Origin: an uncultured Alistipes sp.
GTDB lineage: Bacteria; Bacteroidota; Bacteroidia; Bacteroidales; UBA932
Assembly (NCBI GenBank): GCA_900544175.1
Contig: UQUN01000030.1
Location: forward strand, 1-29,444
Length of the DNA stretch: 29,444 nucleotides
Direction of reading: 5' to 3'
Part shown: one piece after another, positions 15,726-24,087 of the stretch
Layout of the letters: each line of letters opens with the position of its first letter
Position numbering within the stretch: position 1 is the first letter of the stretch
Position numbers and translations under genes: made by a program
Notes under the pieces: model-generated
The model's database searches: none
What the model saw: only the letters and a program-made list of their open reading frames with translations
What the model was told of the DNA's origin: nothing

Positions 15726-16934
15726 ATGATAGTATTGGTAATCAACTGCGGAAGCTCATCGCTGAAGTATCAGGTCCTCGACATGAGGAGCGACAATGAC
15801 TATTCTCTGCTTGCCAAGGGCATAGTGGAGAGAATAGGGCTGGAAATGGGAGAGATAACCCATCGTCCTTCAGGTAAGGACAAACTGGTCATCTCCAAGC
15901 CCGTTCCCGATCATACAGAAGGTATAAAGTCTGTTCTGGAACTTCTTACGGACTCTGAGTACGGAGTTCTGAAGTCTCTTGAGCAGATAGAGGCCGTAGG
16001 TCATAGAGTCGCTCACGGCGGCGAGCTTTTCCCGGAGTCCTGCGTGGTGGATGACAAAGTGATTGATGGCATCAGGAACCTGTGCGAGCTGGCGCCTCTG
16101 CACAATCCCGCCAATCTGCTCGGTATAGAGGCGGTGAAAAAGCTGCTGCCACAAGTACCTCAGGTGGCTGTGTTTGATACATCATTCCATCAGACCATGC
16201 CCGATTATGCATATATGTACGCGATACCTTACGAGCTTTATGAGAAGTACGGGGTGCGCCGTTACGGATTTCACGGAACGAGCCACAAGTTCGTGGCTTA
16301 CAGAGCCTGTGAGTTTCTCGGCATGGATATCGCCAATTCAAAAATAGTGACCTGCCATCTCGGTAACGGCGGCTCGGTGACAGCTGTGCTCAACGGCAAG
16401 TCGGTAGACACATCCATGGGATTCACTCCTGTGGAGGGCGTTGTGATGGGAACCCGCTGCGGCAATATCGATGCCGGTGCGGTGACTTACCTGCAGAGCA
16501 AGCTGGGACTGGACGTGGACGGCATCACCAGGCTGCTGAACAAGAAGAGCGGCTTCTTAGGTGTATCCGGAGTGTCCTCAGACTGCCGCGATATCGTCAG
16601 CGCGTATGAGAACGGCAACTACAGGGCGGGCCTTTCTCTCAACATGTTCTACCACAGTGTGCGTAAGTACATCGGAGCCTACAGCGCGGTCATGGGCGGT
16701 CTGGATGTCATAGTCTTTACCGGTGGCATAGGAGAAAATGACAGTGATGCACGGCGTGAAATATGCTCTACGCTGGGCTATCTTGGAGTGGACTTCGATG
16801 AGACGGCCAACAAGGGTGTACGCGGCGAGGACAAGCTGCTTACCAGGCCGGACTCTAAAGTCAAGGTGCTGACTCTCTCCACCAACGAGGAACTGGTTAT
16901 CGCCCGGGACACTATGAGACTGACACGCAGATAA
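15726..16934 (+). CDS. ackA: Acetate kinase
   Basis: 402 residues, the normal length. It catalyses acetyl phosphate + ADP to acetate + ATP, the substrate-level phosphorylation step of acetate fermentation. ASKHA-fold motifs are intact: N-terminal phosphate loop INCGSSSLKYQ, GHRVAHGGELF (substrate-binding Arg), VAVFDTSFHQTMP (catalytic Asp), RRYGFHGTSHKFV (His), CHLGNGGSVTA, MGTRCGNIDAG (Arg) and STNEELVIARDT near the C terminus. First gene of a probable operon with ptb (33 bp) and buk. The usual partner pta is not adjacent. Cytoplasmic. Confidence 0.97.
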   Translation: MIVLVINCGSSSLKYQVLDMRSDNDYSLLAKGIVERIGLEMGEITHRPSGKDKLVISKPVPDHTEGIKSVLELLTDSEYGVLKSLEQIEAVGHRVAHGGELFPESCVVDDKVIDGIRNLCELAPLHNPANLLGIEAVKKLLPQVPQVAVFDTSFHQTMPDYAYMYAIPYELYEKYGVRRYGFHGTSHKFVAYRACEFLGMDIANSKIVTCHLGNGGSVTAVLNGKSVDTSMGFTPVEGVVMGTRCGNIDAGAVTYLQSKLGLDVDGITRLLNKKSGFLGVSGVSSDCRDIVSAYENGNYRAGLSLNMFYHSVRKYIGAYSAVMGGLDVIVFTGGIGENDSDARREICSTLGYLGVDFDETANKGVRGEDKLLTRPDSKVKVLTLSTNEELVIARDTMRLTRR

Positions 16935-16967
16935 TAATATCGACGAATATCTCAACCTTATAAAATC

Positions 16968-17873
16968 ATGATTACAAATTTTGAACAGATTTACGAAATT
17001 CTTCGTTCCAAGACCAGAAAGCGTCTGATTGCGGCATGGGCAGTGGATGACCACACCATCACAGCTGCCTACAAGGCTGTTCAGATGGGCATTGTGGACG
17101 CCACTCTCGTAGGTGACGTGAACATGATCAAGAAAGTCTGCGATGCCGAGAAGATCGACCCTTCGGCATTTACCATTATCAACAATGACAACGAACTGGC
17201 CTCCATCGCCCAGGCCGTGCTCATGGTCCGCGAGGGACAGGGAGATATCCTTATGAAAGGTCTCTGCTCTACGGACAAGTACATGAGAGGCATTCTCAAC
17301 AAGGAGAAGGGGCTGCTTCCTCCCAAGGCCGTGCTCAGCCACGTATGCGTGCTTTCCAACCCCAATTATCATAAACTGGTGGTTCTCGGAGATATGGCAG
17401 TCATTCCTCTTCCTGACCTCAGTCAGAAAGTCGCTATCGTAAAATATCTGGTCAATACAGCCAAGGCCCTTCAGATCGAGAGACCCAAGGTGGCGCTTCT
17501 GGCCGCTACGGAGCAGATGCTGCCCGGCATGCAGGCCTGCGTGGATGCGGCCATCATCTCCAAGATGATAGATCGCGGGCAGATTCCCGGATGTGTCGGT
17601 GACGGCCCTCTTGCTCTTGACGTGGCCATTTCCAGAGAAGCGGCGGAGATCAAGAAGCTCAACAGCCCTGTGGCCGGCGACGCAGACTGTCTCCTGTTCC
17701 CCAATATCGAGTCGGCCAATACATTCTACAAGGTCAACTCCCAGCTCTGCAAGGGTGTGAAGCAGGCGGCAATAGTGGCCGGTGCCATGGCTCCCTGCGT
17801 ATTGTCGAGCCGTGCCGACAGTATCGAGACAAAGTTGAACTCCATCGCCCTCGCGGCCTTGACAGCAAAATAG
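16968..17873 (+). CDS. ptb: Phosphate butyryltransferase (phosphate acyltransferase family)
   Basis: 301 residues, matching Ptb (about 300) and shorter than most Pta. The phosphate acetyl/butaryl transferase fold is recognisable from AAWAVDDHTITAAYKAVQMG near the N terminus, GDILMKGLCSTDKYMRGILN in the middle and the C-terminal KQAAIVAGAMAPCVLSSRAD region, where the Ser/Arg pair contacts phosphate. It interconverts butyryl-CoA (or branched-chain acyl-CoA) and the acyl phosphate. The butyrate kinase gene follows after only 8 bp, and this pairing is the main reason for calling it Ptb rather than Pta. With ackA immediately upstream it might also accept acetyl-CoA (inference). Confidence 0.92.
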   Translation: MITNFEQIYEILRSKTRKRLIAAWAVDDHTITAAYKAVQMGIVDATLVGDVNMIKKVCDAEKIDPSAFTIINNDNELASIAQAVLMVREGQGDILMKGLCSTDKYMRGILNKEKGLLPPKAVLSHVCVLSNPNYHKLVVLGDMAVIPLPDLSQKVAIVKYLVNTAKALQIERPKVALLAATEQMLPGMQACVDAAIISKMIDRGQIPGCVGDGPLALDVAISREAAEIKKLNSPVAGDADCLLFPNIESANTFYKVNSQLCKGVKQAAIVAGAMAPCVLSSRADSIETKLNSIALAALTAK

Positions 17874-17881
17874 TCCCGGAC

Positions 17882-18949
17882 ATGGCATATATATTGGCAA
17901 TCAACCCCGGTTCGACATCCACGAAGATATCGCTGTTTGACGGGGCAAAGGAGGTATTTACCCAGACACTCCGGCATTCTGCGGAAGAAATCTCAAGGTA
18001 CGAGCGCGTTATAGACCAGTTCAAGTTCCGCGAGGAAACCATCGTCAAGGCACTTGAGGACAATGGCGTGAAACTGGAGGACATCAAGGTGATAGTCGGC
18101 CGCGGCGGCCTGCTCAGACCTATCCCGTCCGGTGTATATGAGGTCAATGAGGCAATGCTCAAGGACCTCAGTTCCGCCTGCTACGGCGAGCATGCCGGCA
18201 ATCTCGGCGGTATCATCGCAAATGAGCTGGCCTCCAGAATCAAGGACTGCAAGGCTTATATAGCGGATCCCGTAGTCGTGGACGAGCTCTGCGACGTGGC
18301 GCGTATCGGAGGTCATCCCATGTTCCCCAGAATATCTATTTTCCATGCCTTGAACCACAAGGCCATCGCGAAGATGTATGCCCGTGAGGCAGGAAAGGAG
18401 TACAGCGACCTCAATCTGGTAGTAGTACACATGGGCGGCGGTGTGTCCGTTGCTGCTCATTGCAAGGGTAAGGTAGTGGATGTGAATAATGCCCTGTATG
18501 GAGAAGGTCCGTTCAGCCCTGAGCGTACCGGCGGTATCGCGGCCATGCAGCTGGCTGACGCCTGCTATAGCGGCAAGTACACTTTGGCTGAGATGAAGAA
18601 GATCATCTCCGGCAAGGGCGGTGTTGTGGCTCATCTGGGCACCAACTCCTTCAAGGAGGTCGAGGACCGCGTGGCTGCCGGAGACCAGAAGGCCAGGCTC
18701 ATTGCGGATGCATTTATCTATAATGTGGCCAAGGCCATCGGAGGCATGGCGGCGGCTCTTTCCGGAAAGGTGGACGCCATTCTGCTTACAGGTGGTATCG
18801 CTTACGGCAAGGAGATGATGCAGCAGCTCACCGACATGGTCTCGTTCATCGCTCCGGTGAAAGTCTATCCGGGAGAGGACGAGATGGGTGCCCTCGCAGG
18901 CAATGCCCTTGCGGTGATTGAAGGACGCGAGGAGGTCAGGAAATACTGA
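17882..18949 (+). CDS. buk: Butyrate kinase
   Basis: 355 residues, typical. An acetate/propionate kinase-family ASKHA protein of the Buk branch: INPGSTSTKISLFDG at the N terminus (Buk has NPGSTSTK where AckA has NCGSSSLK), GRGGLLRPIPSGVY, VVHMGGGVSVAAHCKG, EGPFSPERTGG and a C-terminal ILLTGGIAYG. It makes ATP from butyryl phosphate, releasing butyrate or a branched acid such as isobutyrate. Third gene of the ackA-ptb-buk unit. No other butyrate-pathway genes are in the window, so the source of the acyl-CoA (sugar, succinate or amino-acid fermentation) cannot be told. Its transcript ends at a terminator inside the convergent cstA gene. Confidence 0.95.
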   Translation: MAYILAINPGSTSTKISLFDGAKEVFTQTLRHSAEEISRYERVIDQFKFREETIVKALEDNGVKLEDIKVIVGRGGLLRPIPSGVYEVNEAMLKDLSSACYGEHAGNLGGIIANELASRIKDCKAYIADPVVVDELCDVARIGGHPMFPRISIFHALNHKAIAKMYAREAGKEYSDLNLVVVHMGGGVSVAAHCKGKVVDVNNALYGEGPFSPERTGGIAAMQLADACYSGKYTLAEMKKIISGKGGVVAHLGTNSFKEVEDRVAAGDQKARLIADAFIYNVAKAIGGMAAALSGKVDAILLTGGIAYGKEMMQQLTDMVSFIAPVKVYPGEDEMGALAGNALAVIEGREEVRKY

Positions 18950-18967
18950 TTTTCCGGAATCGAACTT

Positions 18968-20455
18968 TTAGGAAGCTGAGGGGATCTGTCCTCTCGGCTT
19001 TTTTGTTCTTATAATGAAGAAGATGAACAGACCTATGGCTGCTGCGGTTCCGGTAATGTAGCTTACGGTCGAAGGCAGGGACAGACCTCCTACGTTGTAC
19101 GGGGCTATCATGAAGTAGCAGACGCATACAAATGTCAGGAAGGTTGCCGGGATGGACATTACCAGGTGGCTTTTGCGGTTTTGCACAAGGTATGCCGCAG
19201 CTGTCCACAGCACGACGGTCGCCAATACCTGGTTGCCTATTCCCACATATTTCCAGATGGTGGAGAAGTCAACTTTGCACAGGATGAACGCCACGATGAA
19301 TATGGGTACGGCTACAAGGAGTCTGTTACGCATAGGTTTCTGATTGATTCTCAGTGCGTCTCCAATGGTGAGTCTGAGGCTTCTGAATGCAGTGTCACCG
19401 GAGGTGATGGGGCAGACGACTACTCCCAGAATCGCAATGACGGCTCCGGCCTGACCCAGCCAGGACTGGCATATCTCGTCCACCATGATGGCCGGTGTCT
19501 TGCCGGCATCGGCTGCTGCGTTTAGACCGTCCGGGCCTCCGAAGTAGGCGATGGCGGCGGTGGCCCAGATCATGGCGACCAGTCCTTCAGCTATCATCGC
19601 TCCGTAGAATATGGGCCGGCCGTATTTCTCGTTGCTCAGGCAGCGGGCCATGATGGGGCTCTGGGTGGAGTGGAAGCCGGAGATGGCCCCGCACGAGATT
19701 ACCACAAAGAGCATCGGGATGAGAATGTTGGTGTCCGGGTCGGTATGAAAGTTTCGGAAACTGTCGGCAGTCAGTTCAGTGAGACGAATCTCGCCTGAGA
19801 ATCCCTTGACAAACAGGACACCGGCTATGGCGACGGCCATAAAGAGCAGGACGGCCCCGAAGACGGGGTACAGCTTGCCGATGATTTTGTCGACTGGCAG
19901 AAGTGTGGCCACTATGTAATAAGCGAACACTATGTAGAGCCAGATGCGCTTGTCCCAGCCGGTGAGGGTGTGCAGCAGGTCTGCGGGGCCAGTGACGAAT
20001 GACACTCCGACAGCGATGAGGATGAACGCGGAGAATATCACCAGAAATTTCTTAACTCCTCCGCCGAGATACTTTCCGACCATGTCGGGCAGGCTCATGC
20101 CGTCATTGCGCACCGAGAGCATGCCGGAGAAGAAATCGTGTGCCGCTCCCATGAAGATGCAGCCGAGCACTATCCAGATATAGGCCACCGGTCCGTAAGC
20201 CGCGCCCAGGATGGCTCCGAATATGGGGCCGAGACCGGCGATGTTGAGGAACTGGATGATAAAGATCCTCCAGGGTTTCATCTCCTGATAGTCCACTCCG
20301 TCGGCCAGTCTCTTGGCCGGAGTAGGGCGGGACGGGGATACGCCGAAGAATTTCCCTATGAATTTTCCGTAAGTGAAATAACCTATGATCAAGGCTGCCA
20401 AGCAAGTGATAAATGTAATCATCAGTCCGGGTTTTGTCAGTGCAAATTTATGCAT
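18968..20455 (-). CDS. cstA: CstA-family carbon starvation protein (peptide/pyruvate transporter)
   Basis: 495 residues with many hydrophobic segments, corresponding to the shorter CstA type. Conserved CstA stretches: GPIFGAILGAAYGPVAYIWI, FFSGMLSVRNDGMSLPDMVG, and ISCGAISGFHSTQSP in the middle. The family transports pyruvate or peptides across the inner membrane during carbon limitation; the substrate here is not determined. The gene starts 42 bp from, and divergent to, the MATE gene. Its last codons contain the terminator hairpin of the convergent buk transcript, so sequence at its 3' end does double duty. A poly-Ile/Phe run (LFIFFIIRTKKP) encodes part of that element. Confidence 0.93.
   Translation of the reverse strand: MHKFALTKPGLMITFITCLAALIIGYFTYGKFIGKFFGVSPSRPTPAKRLADGVDYQEMKPWRIFIIQFLNIAGLGPIFGAILGAAYGPVAYIWIVLGCIFMGAAHDFFSGMLSVRNDGMSLPDMVGKYLGGGVKKFLVIFSAFILIAVGVSFVTGPADLLHTLTGWDKRIWLYIVFAYYIVATLLPVDKIIGKLYPVFGAVLLFMAVAIAGVLFVKGFSGEIRLTELTADSFRNFHTDPDTNILIPMLFVVISCGAISGFHSTQSPIMARCLSNEKYGRPIFYGAMIAEGLVAMIWATAAIAYFGGPDGLNAAADAGKTPAIMVDEICQSWLGQAGAVIAILGVVVCPITSGDTAFRSLRLTIGDALRINQKPMRNRLLVAVPIFIVAFILCKVDFSTIWKYVGIGNQVLATVVLWTAAAYLVQNRKSHLVMSIPATFLTFVCVCYFMIAPYNVGGLSLPSTVSYITGTAAAIGLFIFFIIRTKKPRGQIPSAS
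18974..19004 (+). terminator. Rho-independent terminator of the ackA-ptb-buk operon, inside cstA
   Basis: 11-bp stem AGCTGAGGGGA / TCCTCTCGGCT (two G-T pairs), loop TCTG, then a T run at 19000-19004. It lies 24 bases after the buk stop and entirely within the 3' coding end of cstA on the other strand. Confidence 0.85.
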
Positions 20456-20484
20456 TCTACTGAAAAATATCTACAGGATTTGTG

Positions 20485-20492
20485 TAATTTTG
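20485..20492 (+). promoter_or_regulatory. -7 box of the MATE gene, close to its ATG
   Basis: TAATTTTG fits TAnnTTTG and ends 5 bases before the ATG at 20498, predicting a leaderless or nearly leaderless transcript. No convincing -33 element. Confidence 0.4.
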
Positions 20493-20497
20493 CGTCC

Positions 20498-21855
20498 ATG
20501 AATGCAAGAGTTCCTACTGAACTGGGGACTGAGCGGATCCCCAAATTATTGAAACAATACGCTATCCCGGCTATCATAGCGATGACTGCGTCCTCCCTTT
20601 ACAATATGGTGGATGCTATCTTCATAGGTCACGGTGTCGGCCCCTATGCCATTTCCGGCCTGGCTTTGACCTTCCCGTTTATGAATCTGGCCGCAGCCTT
20701 CGGCACTCTCGTCGGAGTCGGAGCCTCGACCATGGCATCGATGCTGCTTGGCCAGAAGAACTACGACATCGCCAAGAAGGTGCTTGGCAACGTGGTGGTC
20801 CTCAATTTTATAATAGGTCTGCTGTTTACGATAGTGGCCCTGGCCTTCCTCGACCCGATACTCTATTTCTTCGGGGCGAGTGAGAACACCATCTCATATG
20901 CCCGCGAGTACATGGAGATAATCCTGGCGGGCAACGTGATCACCCACATTTATTTCGGACTAAACTCCCTGCTCCGCTCTGCCGGCCATCCCAAGAAGGC
21001 CATGTCGGCGACTATCATGACGGTGCTTCTCAACGCGGCCCTCGACCCTCTGTTCATATTCACTTTCGACATGGGTATCAGGGGAGCGGCAGTGGCTACC
21101 ATCCTGGCCCAGATCGTGGCACTTATACTGGTCGTTGTATGGTTCTGCGACAAGCGGGAGCTGATTCATTTCGAAAAGGGAATATTCCGGCTCGACCGCA
21201 GGATAGTCAAGGATTCGATAGTCATCGGCCTGGCTCCTTTTCTGATGAACTTTGTGGCCTGCTTCGTGGTGATTATCATCAATATGAGGCTGAAGACCTA
21301 CGGGGGGACCTGGCTATCGGAGCCTACGGTATCGTCAACCGCATATCATTCGTATTCATCATGATAGTATCCGGTCTGACCCAGGGTATGCAGCCTATTG
21401 CCGGCTACAACTACGGTGCCCGGCAGATGTCCCGTGTCTATGAGGTGCTCAAGAAGACCCTTCTCTACGGAACTGTAGTGCTGACCGCCGGCTTCCTGAT
21501 AGGGGAGCTCTGCCCCGGACTGGTGGTGTCCATCTTCACCGACGATCCGGAACTGAAGGAGAAGTCGATAAAGGGTATGCGACTGGTTGTGGGAATGTTC
21601 CCTCTGGTATCCCTGTCGATGGTCATAGGCAACTTCTTCCAGAGTATCGGAAAGCCCAAGCAGGCCATCTTCCTATCCCTCTCCCGACAGCTGATATTCC
21701 TGATACCTGCCCTGTGGATTCTGCCCCTGTTCTTCGATATCGCCGGAGTCTGGGTCAGCTTTATGGTGGCGGACTTCCTTGCCAGTGTCGTAGGTGTCAC
21801 ATTATTGTTGAACTTTATCAAGAAAAACCGGACCAATGAACAGCTACAGTCATAA
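20498..21855 (+). pseudogene. MATE-family multidrug/Na+ exporter, interrupted by a -1 frameshift at a G tract
   Basis: A MATE efflux protein split between two frames. Frame one (20498-21364) starts MNARVPTELGTERIPKLLKQ and carries the N-lobe with the typical YNMVDAIFIGHGVG and GVGASTMASMLLGQ. At 21302-21307 (six G) the reading frame changes: in frame one the protein ends after 26 bases of unrelated codons plus a short tail, while the other frame continues with DLAIGAYGIVNRISF, GMQPIAGYNYGA and the C-lobe to the stop at 21855. Restoring one G gives an uninterrupted protein of about 452 residues, the normal MATE length, reading KTYGGDLAIGAYG across the junction. It could be a true pseudogene, a phase-variable tract or a homopolymer error in the sequence. 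The next gene overlaps its end by 20 bases. Confidence 0.85.
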
Positions 21856-22474
21856 TTTCGCCGTATGCGTCGGGCGTCAGCTCGGCAGCGGAGGACACAA
21901 TGTCGCTCTCGCCATCTCCAGGAAGATGGGTATCGCATTCTATGACAAGGAAATAATCAATCAGGCCGCGAAGGACAGCGGTCTGGATCCAGAGTATTTC
22001 GAGAAGGTGGACGAGAAACCGACCATCCCGATCTTAGGCGGCTTTGCCGGGGTGCATATTCCGTTCTTCTCGGGCGGATATCTCGATACTGAGAGTTATC
22101 TTGGCAACAACAATCTCTTCAAGATTCAGAGCCGTACGATAGAGATGCTGGCCGACAAGGGACCGGGGGTTTTCGTGGGCCGCTGCGCCGACTATATACT
22201 GCGCGACCGTCCGAGGGTGCTGTCAGTGTTCATCACAGCCACTATGGAGGACCGTATCGCGCGTCTGTCCAGTCTGCTTTCCATCACTCCCGAGGAAGCG
22301 GAAGCGCAGATAAAGGAATGTGACCGCAAACGGGCCGAGTATTATAACTACTTCACATTCAAGAAGTGGGGAGATTCAGCCTCTTACGACCTGTGCCTGA
22401 GCACCTCTCTTTTCGGCGAGGAGGAGACGGCCGACCGTATAGTCGCCATTGTCCGCGATAAGATTCTCAAATAG
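21836..22474 (+). CDS. Cytidylate kinase-like family protein
   Basis: 212 residues. P-loop-like N terminus VGRQLGSGGHNVA (about 12-24), then FYDKEIINQAA, GVFVGRCADYILRDRP and a C-terminal KRAEYYNYFTFKKWGDSASYDLCL. This is the cytidylate-kinase-like (Cytidylate_kin2) family rather than canonical Cmk. A nucleoside monophosphate kinase activity is suggested by the fold; the substrate is not known. The ATG lies 20 bases inside the end of the MATE gene, so translation is probably coupled. It is the last gene before the palindromic element at 22490. Confidence 0.9.
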   Translation: MNSYSHNFAVCVGRQLGSGGHNVALAISRKMGIAFYDKEIINQAAKDSGLDPEYFEKVDEKPTIPILGGFAGVHIPFFSGGYLDTESYLGNNNLFKIQSRTIEMLADKGPGVFVGRCADYILRDRPRVLSVFITATMEDRIARLSSLLSITPEEAEAQIKECDRKRAEYYNYFTFKKWGDSASYDLCLSTSLFGEEETADRIVAIVRDKILK

Positions 22475-22489
22475 GAGAAATCTTTCAGG

Positions 22490-22606
22490 CAAAGAGGAAT
22501 ATACTGCCACAATATAAGACCAGGCCCTCCCACTGCTCCGCAGTGGGCCCCTCCCTCTAGAGCCGAGGGCGGCTAGTCTTATATTGTGGCAGTATATTCC
22601 TCTTTG
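22490..22606. repeat. 117-bp palindromic element with perfect 31-bp inverted arms
   Basis: Left arm 22490-22520 and right arm 22576-22606 are exact reverse complements over 31 bases. The 55-bp core contains two further hairpins: CCCACTGC-TCC-GCAGTGGG (22529-22547) and CCCTC/GAGGG around a 7-nt loop (22553-22569). Folded, it gives a long stem capped by two small arms, a cloverleaf-like or cruciform shape. It sits between the convergent cytidylate-kinase-like gene (stop 22474) and the SDR gene (stop 22626 side), 17 bases from the latter. There is no T run next to either arm and no coding potential. It may be a MITE/REP-like dispersed element, a structured terminator or a processing site. No obvious target-site duplication is seen. 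Confidence 0.85.
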
Positions 22607-22623
22607 ACAGCAGTGATGTCTGT

Positions 22624-24081
22624 TCAATCATAGACCTGGGCGAAGAAAGGATTGCCGGCGGCTATGGCCTCAAAATTCCAGGGATTGGGATTGGCCGGGT
22701 CGTACTTGGGCAGGCATTCGGGGCACCAGTGTCCTCCCCGCAGGACTGTGTTCGGGGTCATCTCGAATTCGTGGCCGAACTGGCAGCGCCATTTGAGAGG
22801 GGTGAAGAGGTCGCCGGGAGTCATGGTCTCCGAGAGACATTCTCCGCCGCGGAATCTGGCTGCAGCCCGCATATCCTCTATATTCAGTTCGGATAGTGGT
22901 TTGGTCTCGTCGTAACCGTGGTCTAATACGACAGCATCCTCGGGGCGGTCGGAAGGTCGGCTGAGGTCCATGTCCTTCCATGCCGGGATGGCCTTCCACT
23001 CCTCGATGGATCCGAAGTGGGCCTTGATACGTCCGGTGTCACCGTGCTTCAGCCAGTATAGTGTGCCTAAGGGATTGCTTACGGCCACATGGCGCATGAA
23101 CGCCTTAATGGCGAATGCCGGAGCTATGGGAGCCAGCGAGAAGTACCAGGGCAGCTGCCGTTTCATGCGCCGGAAATATTCTTCTGCGGTAACTCCTTCC
23201 CTGAAGTGAAGGAATTCTTCCAGTCTGTCGGCGTCCAAGTACCACTCTCCGTGGAAATTCTTGGTGGCGAACCAGTTGGCTCCGAATACCTTTTCAACTG
23301 GAGGACATCCCATGCCACGTAGCAGCATAGTCTCGAACTCGTAGTTGGTCAGGCGGAAAGAGGCTCCGCTGCTGAGATTGTAGAAACCTCTCCAGAAATC
23401 CTCCGGGACGTTATCCTCGCAGACATTTGCGCATACTCTGCCGGAATCTTCCAGGGTACTCCACTCCAGAACTCCGCGCAGAGGCACGTGGCAGGCTATC
23501 GGGTCATTGGCCTTCTTGAGCAGGTCGGGATAGAGCATTCCTGTCTGGCGGATAGATACCCACCGTTTCAGACCGGATTCGGCGAATACCAGTTCGGCAA
23601 GACATTTGGAGACTGAGTACCAGTCGAAAATACTGGTGTAGATGGGATCGCCGCACCGGCCCCAGTGCCTGGGCGGAAGGTGGTTGCCCACCTGGGCCAC
23701 CGAGCCGATATATACCGCACCGATGCTGTCGGGGTCGGACTGTGCCTTTATTGCCCTGACAACATTCTGCGCTCCTGTTACATTGACTTTCAGAGTCTGT
23801 TCCGGATGCATGTCAGCTGCGGGAGATACCATGCCGCCGATATGCAGTACATAATCGGCACCGGTGACACCTTTCAGAATGCTGTCATAATCAGTCAGAT
23901 CTCCCCATATGATCCTGATACCTGGCTCGTTACTGTATTTGCCGAGAGTTTTGATGTTTTTCTTGCTGGGTCTTGCCAGCAGTACGATGTCAAACCTGTC
24001 CCTGCGTCCCAGCAGCTCTCTGAAAGCCGCACCTCCCATATTGCCGGTGGCACCTGTTATGAATACTCTTTTTTTTGCCAT
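22624..24081 (-). CDS. NAD(P)-dependent epimerase/dehydratase (extended SDR) with a C-terminal zinc-ribbon-like tail
   Basis: 485 residues, longer than a typical extended SDR (about 300-350). The Rossmann glycine motif is GATGNMGG (10-17), with catalytic Ser127 (YIGSVAQ) and YxxxK at Tyr155/Lys159 (WYSVSKC). Substrate is not predictable. The C-terminal ~80 residues hold C433 and H437 (WRCQFGHEF) and then C453 and C456 (HWCPECLP), which look like a small zinc-binding ribbon similar to those seen in stand-alone zinc-ribbon proteins. Whether it binds metal, nucleic acid or another protein is unknown. It is the last gene of the minus-strand operon, only 6 bp after the FKBP lipoprotein gene, and its 3' end faces the palindromic element. 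Confidence 0.85.
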   Translation of the reverse strand: MAKKRVFITGATGNMGGAAFRELLGRRDRFDIVLLARPSKKNIKTLGKYSNEPGIRIIWGDLTDYDSILKGVTGADYVLHIGGMVSPAADMHPEQTLKVNVTGAQNVVRAIKAQSDPDSIGAVYIGSVAQVGNHLPPRHWGRCGDPIYTSIFDWYSVSKCLAELVFAESGLKRWVSIRQTGMLYPDLLKKANDPIACHVPLRGVLEWSTLEDSGRVCANVCEDNVPEDFWRGFYNLSSGASFRLTNYEFETMLLRGMGCPPVEKVFGANWFATKNFHGEWYLDADRLEEFLHFREGVTAEEYFRRMKRQLPWYFSLAPIAPAFAIKAFMRHVAVSNPLGTLYWLKHGDTGRIKAHFGSIEEWKAIPAWKDMDLSRPSDRPEDAVVLDHGYDETKPLSELNIEDMRAAARFRGGECLSETMTPGDLFTPLKWRCQFGHEFEMTPNTVLRGGHWCPECLPKYDPANPNPWNFEAIAAGNPFFAQVYD

Positions 24082-24087
24082 ATTCTA

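Noticed and set aside
16578..17900. A 440-codon open frame on the minus strand opposite ackA and ptb.
   Set aside because: It is antisense to two well-conserved genes, has low-complexity Cys/His-rich composition and no recognisable domain. C-ending codons of the sense genes keep the opposite frame open.
20138..20497. Upstream extension of the MATE frame overlapping cstA.
   Set aside because: The extension is antisense to the cstA 5' coding region. The ATG at 20498 gives a normal MATE N terminus.
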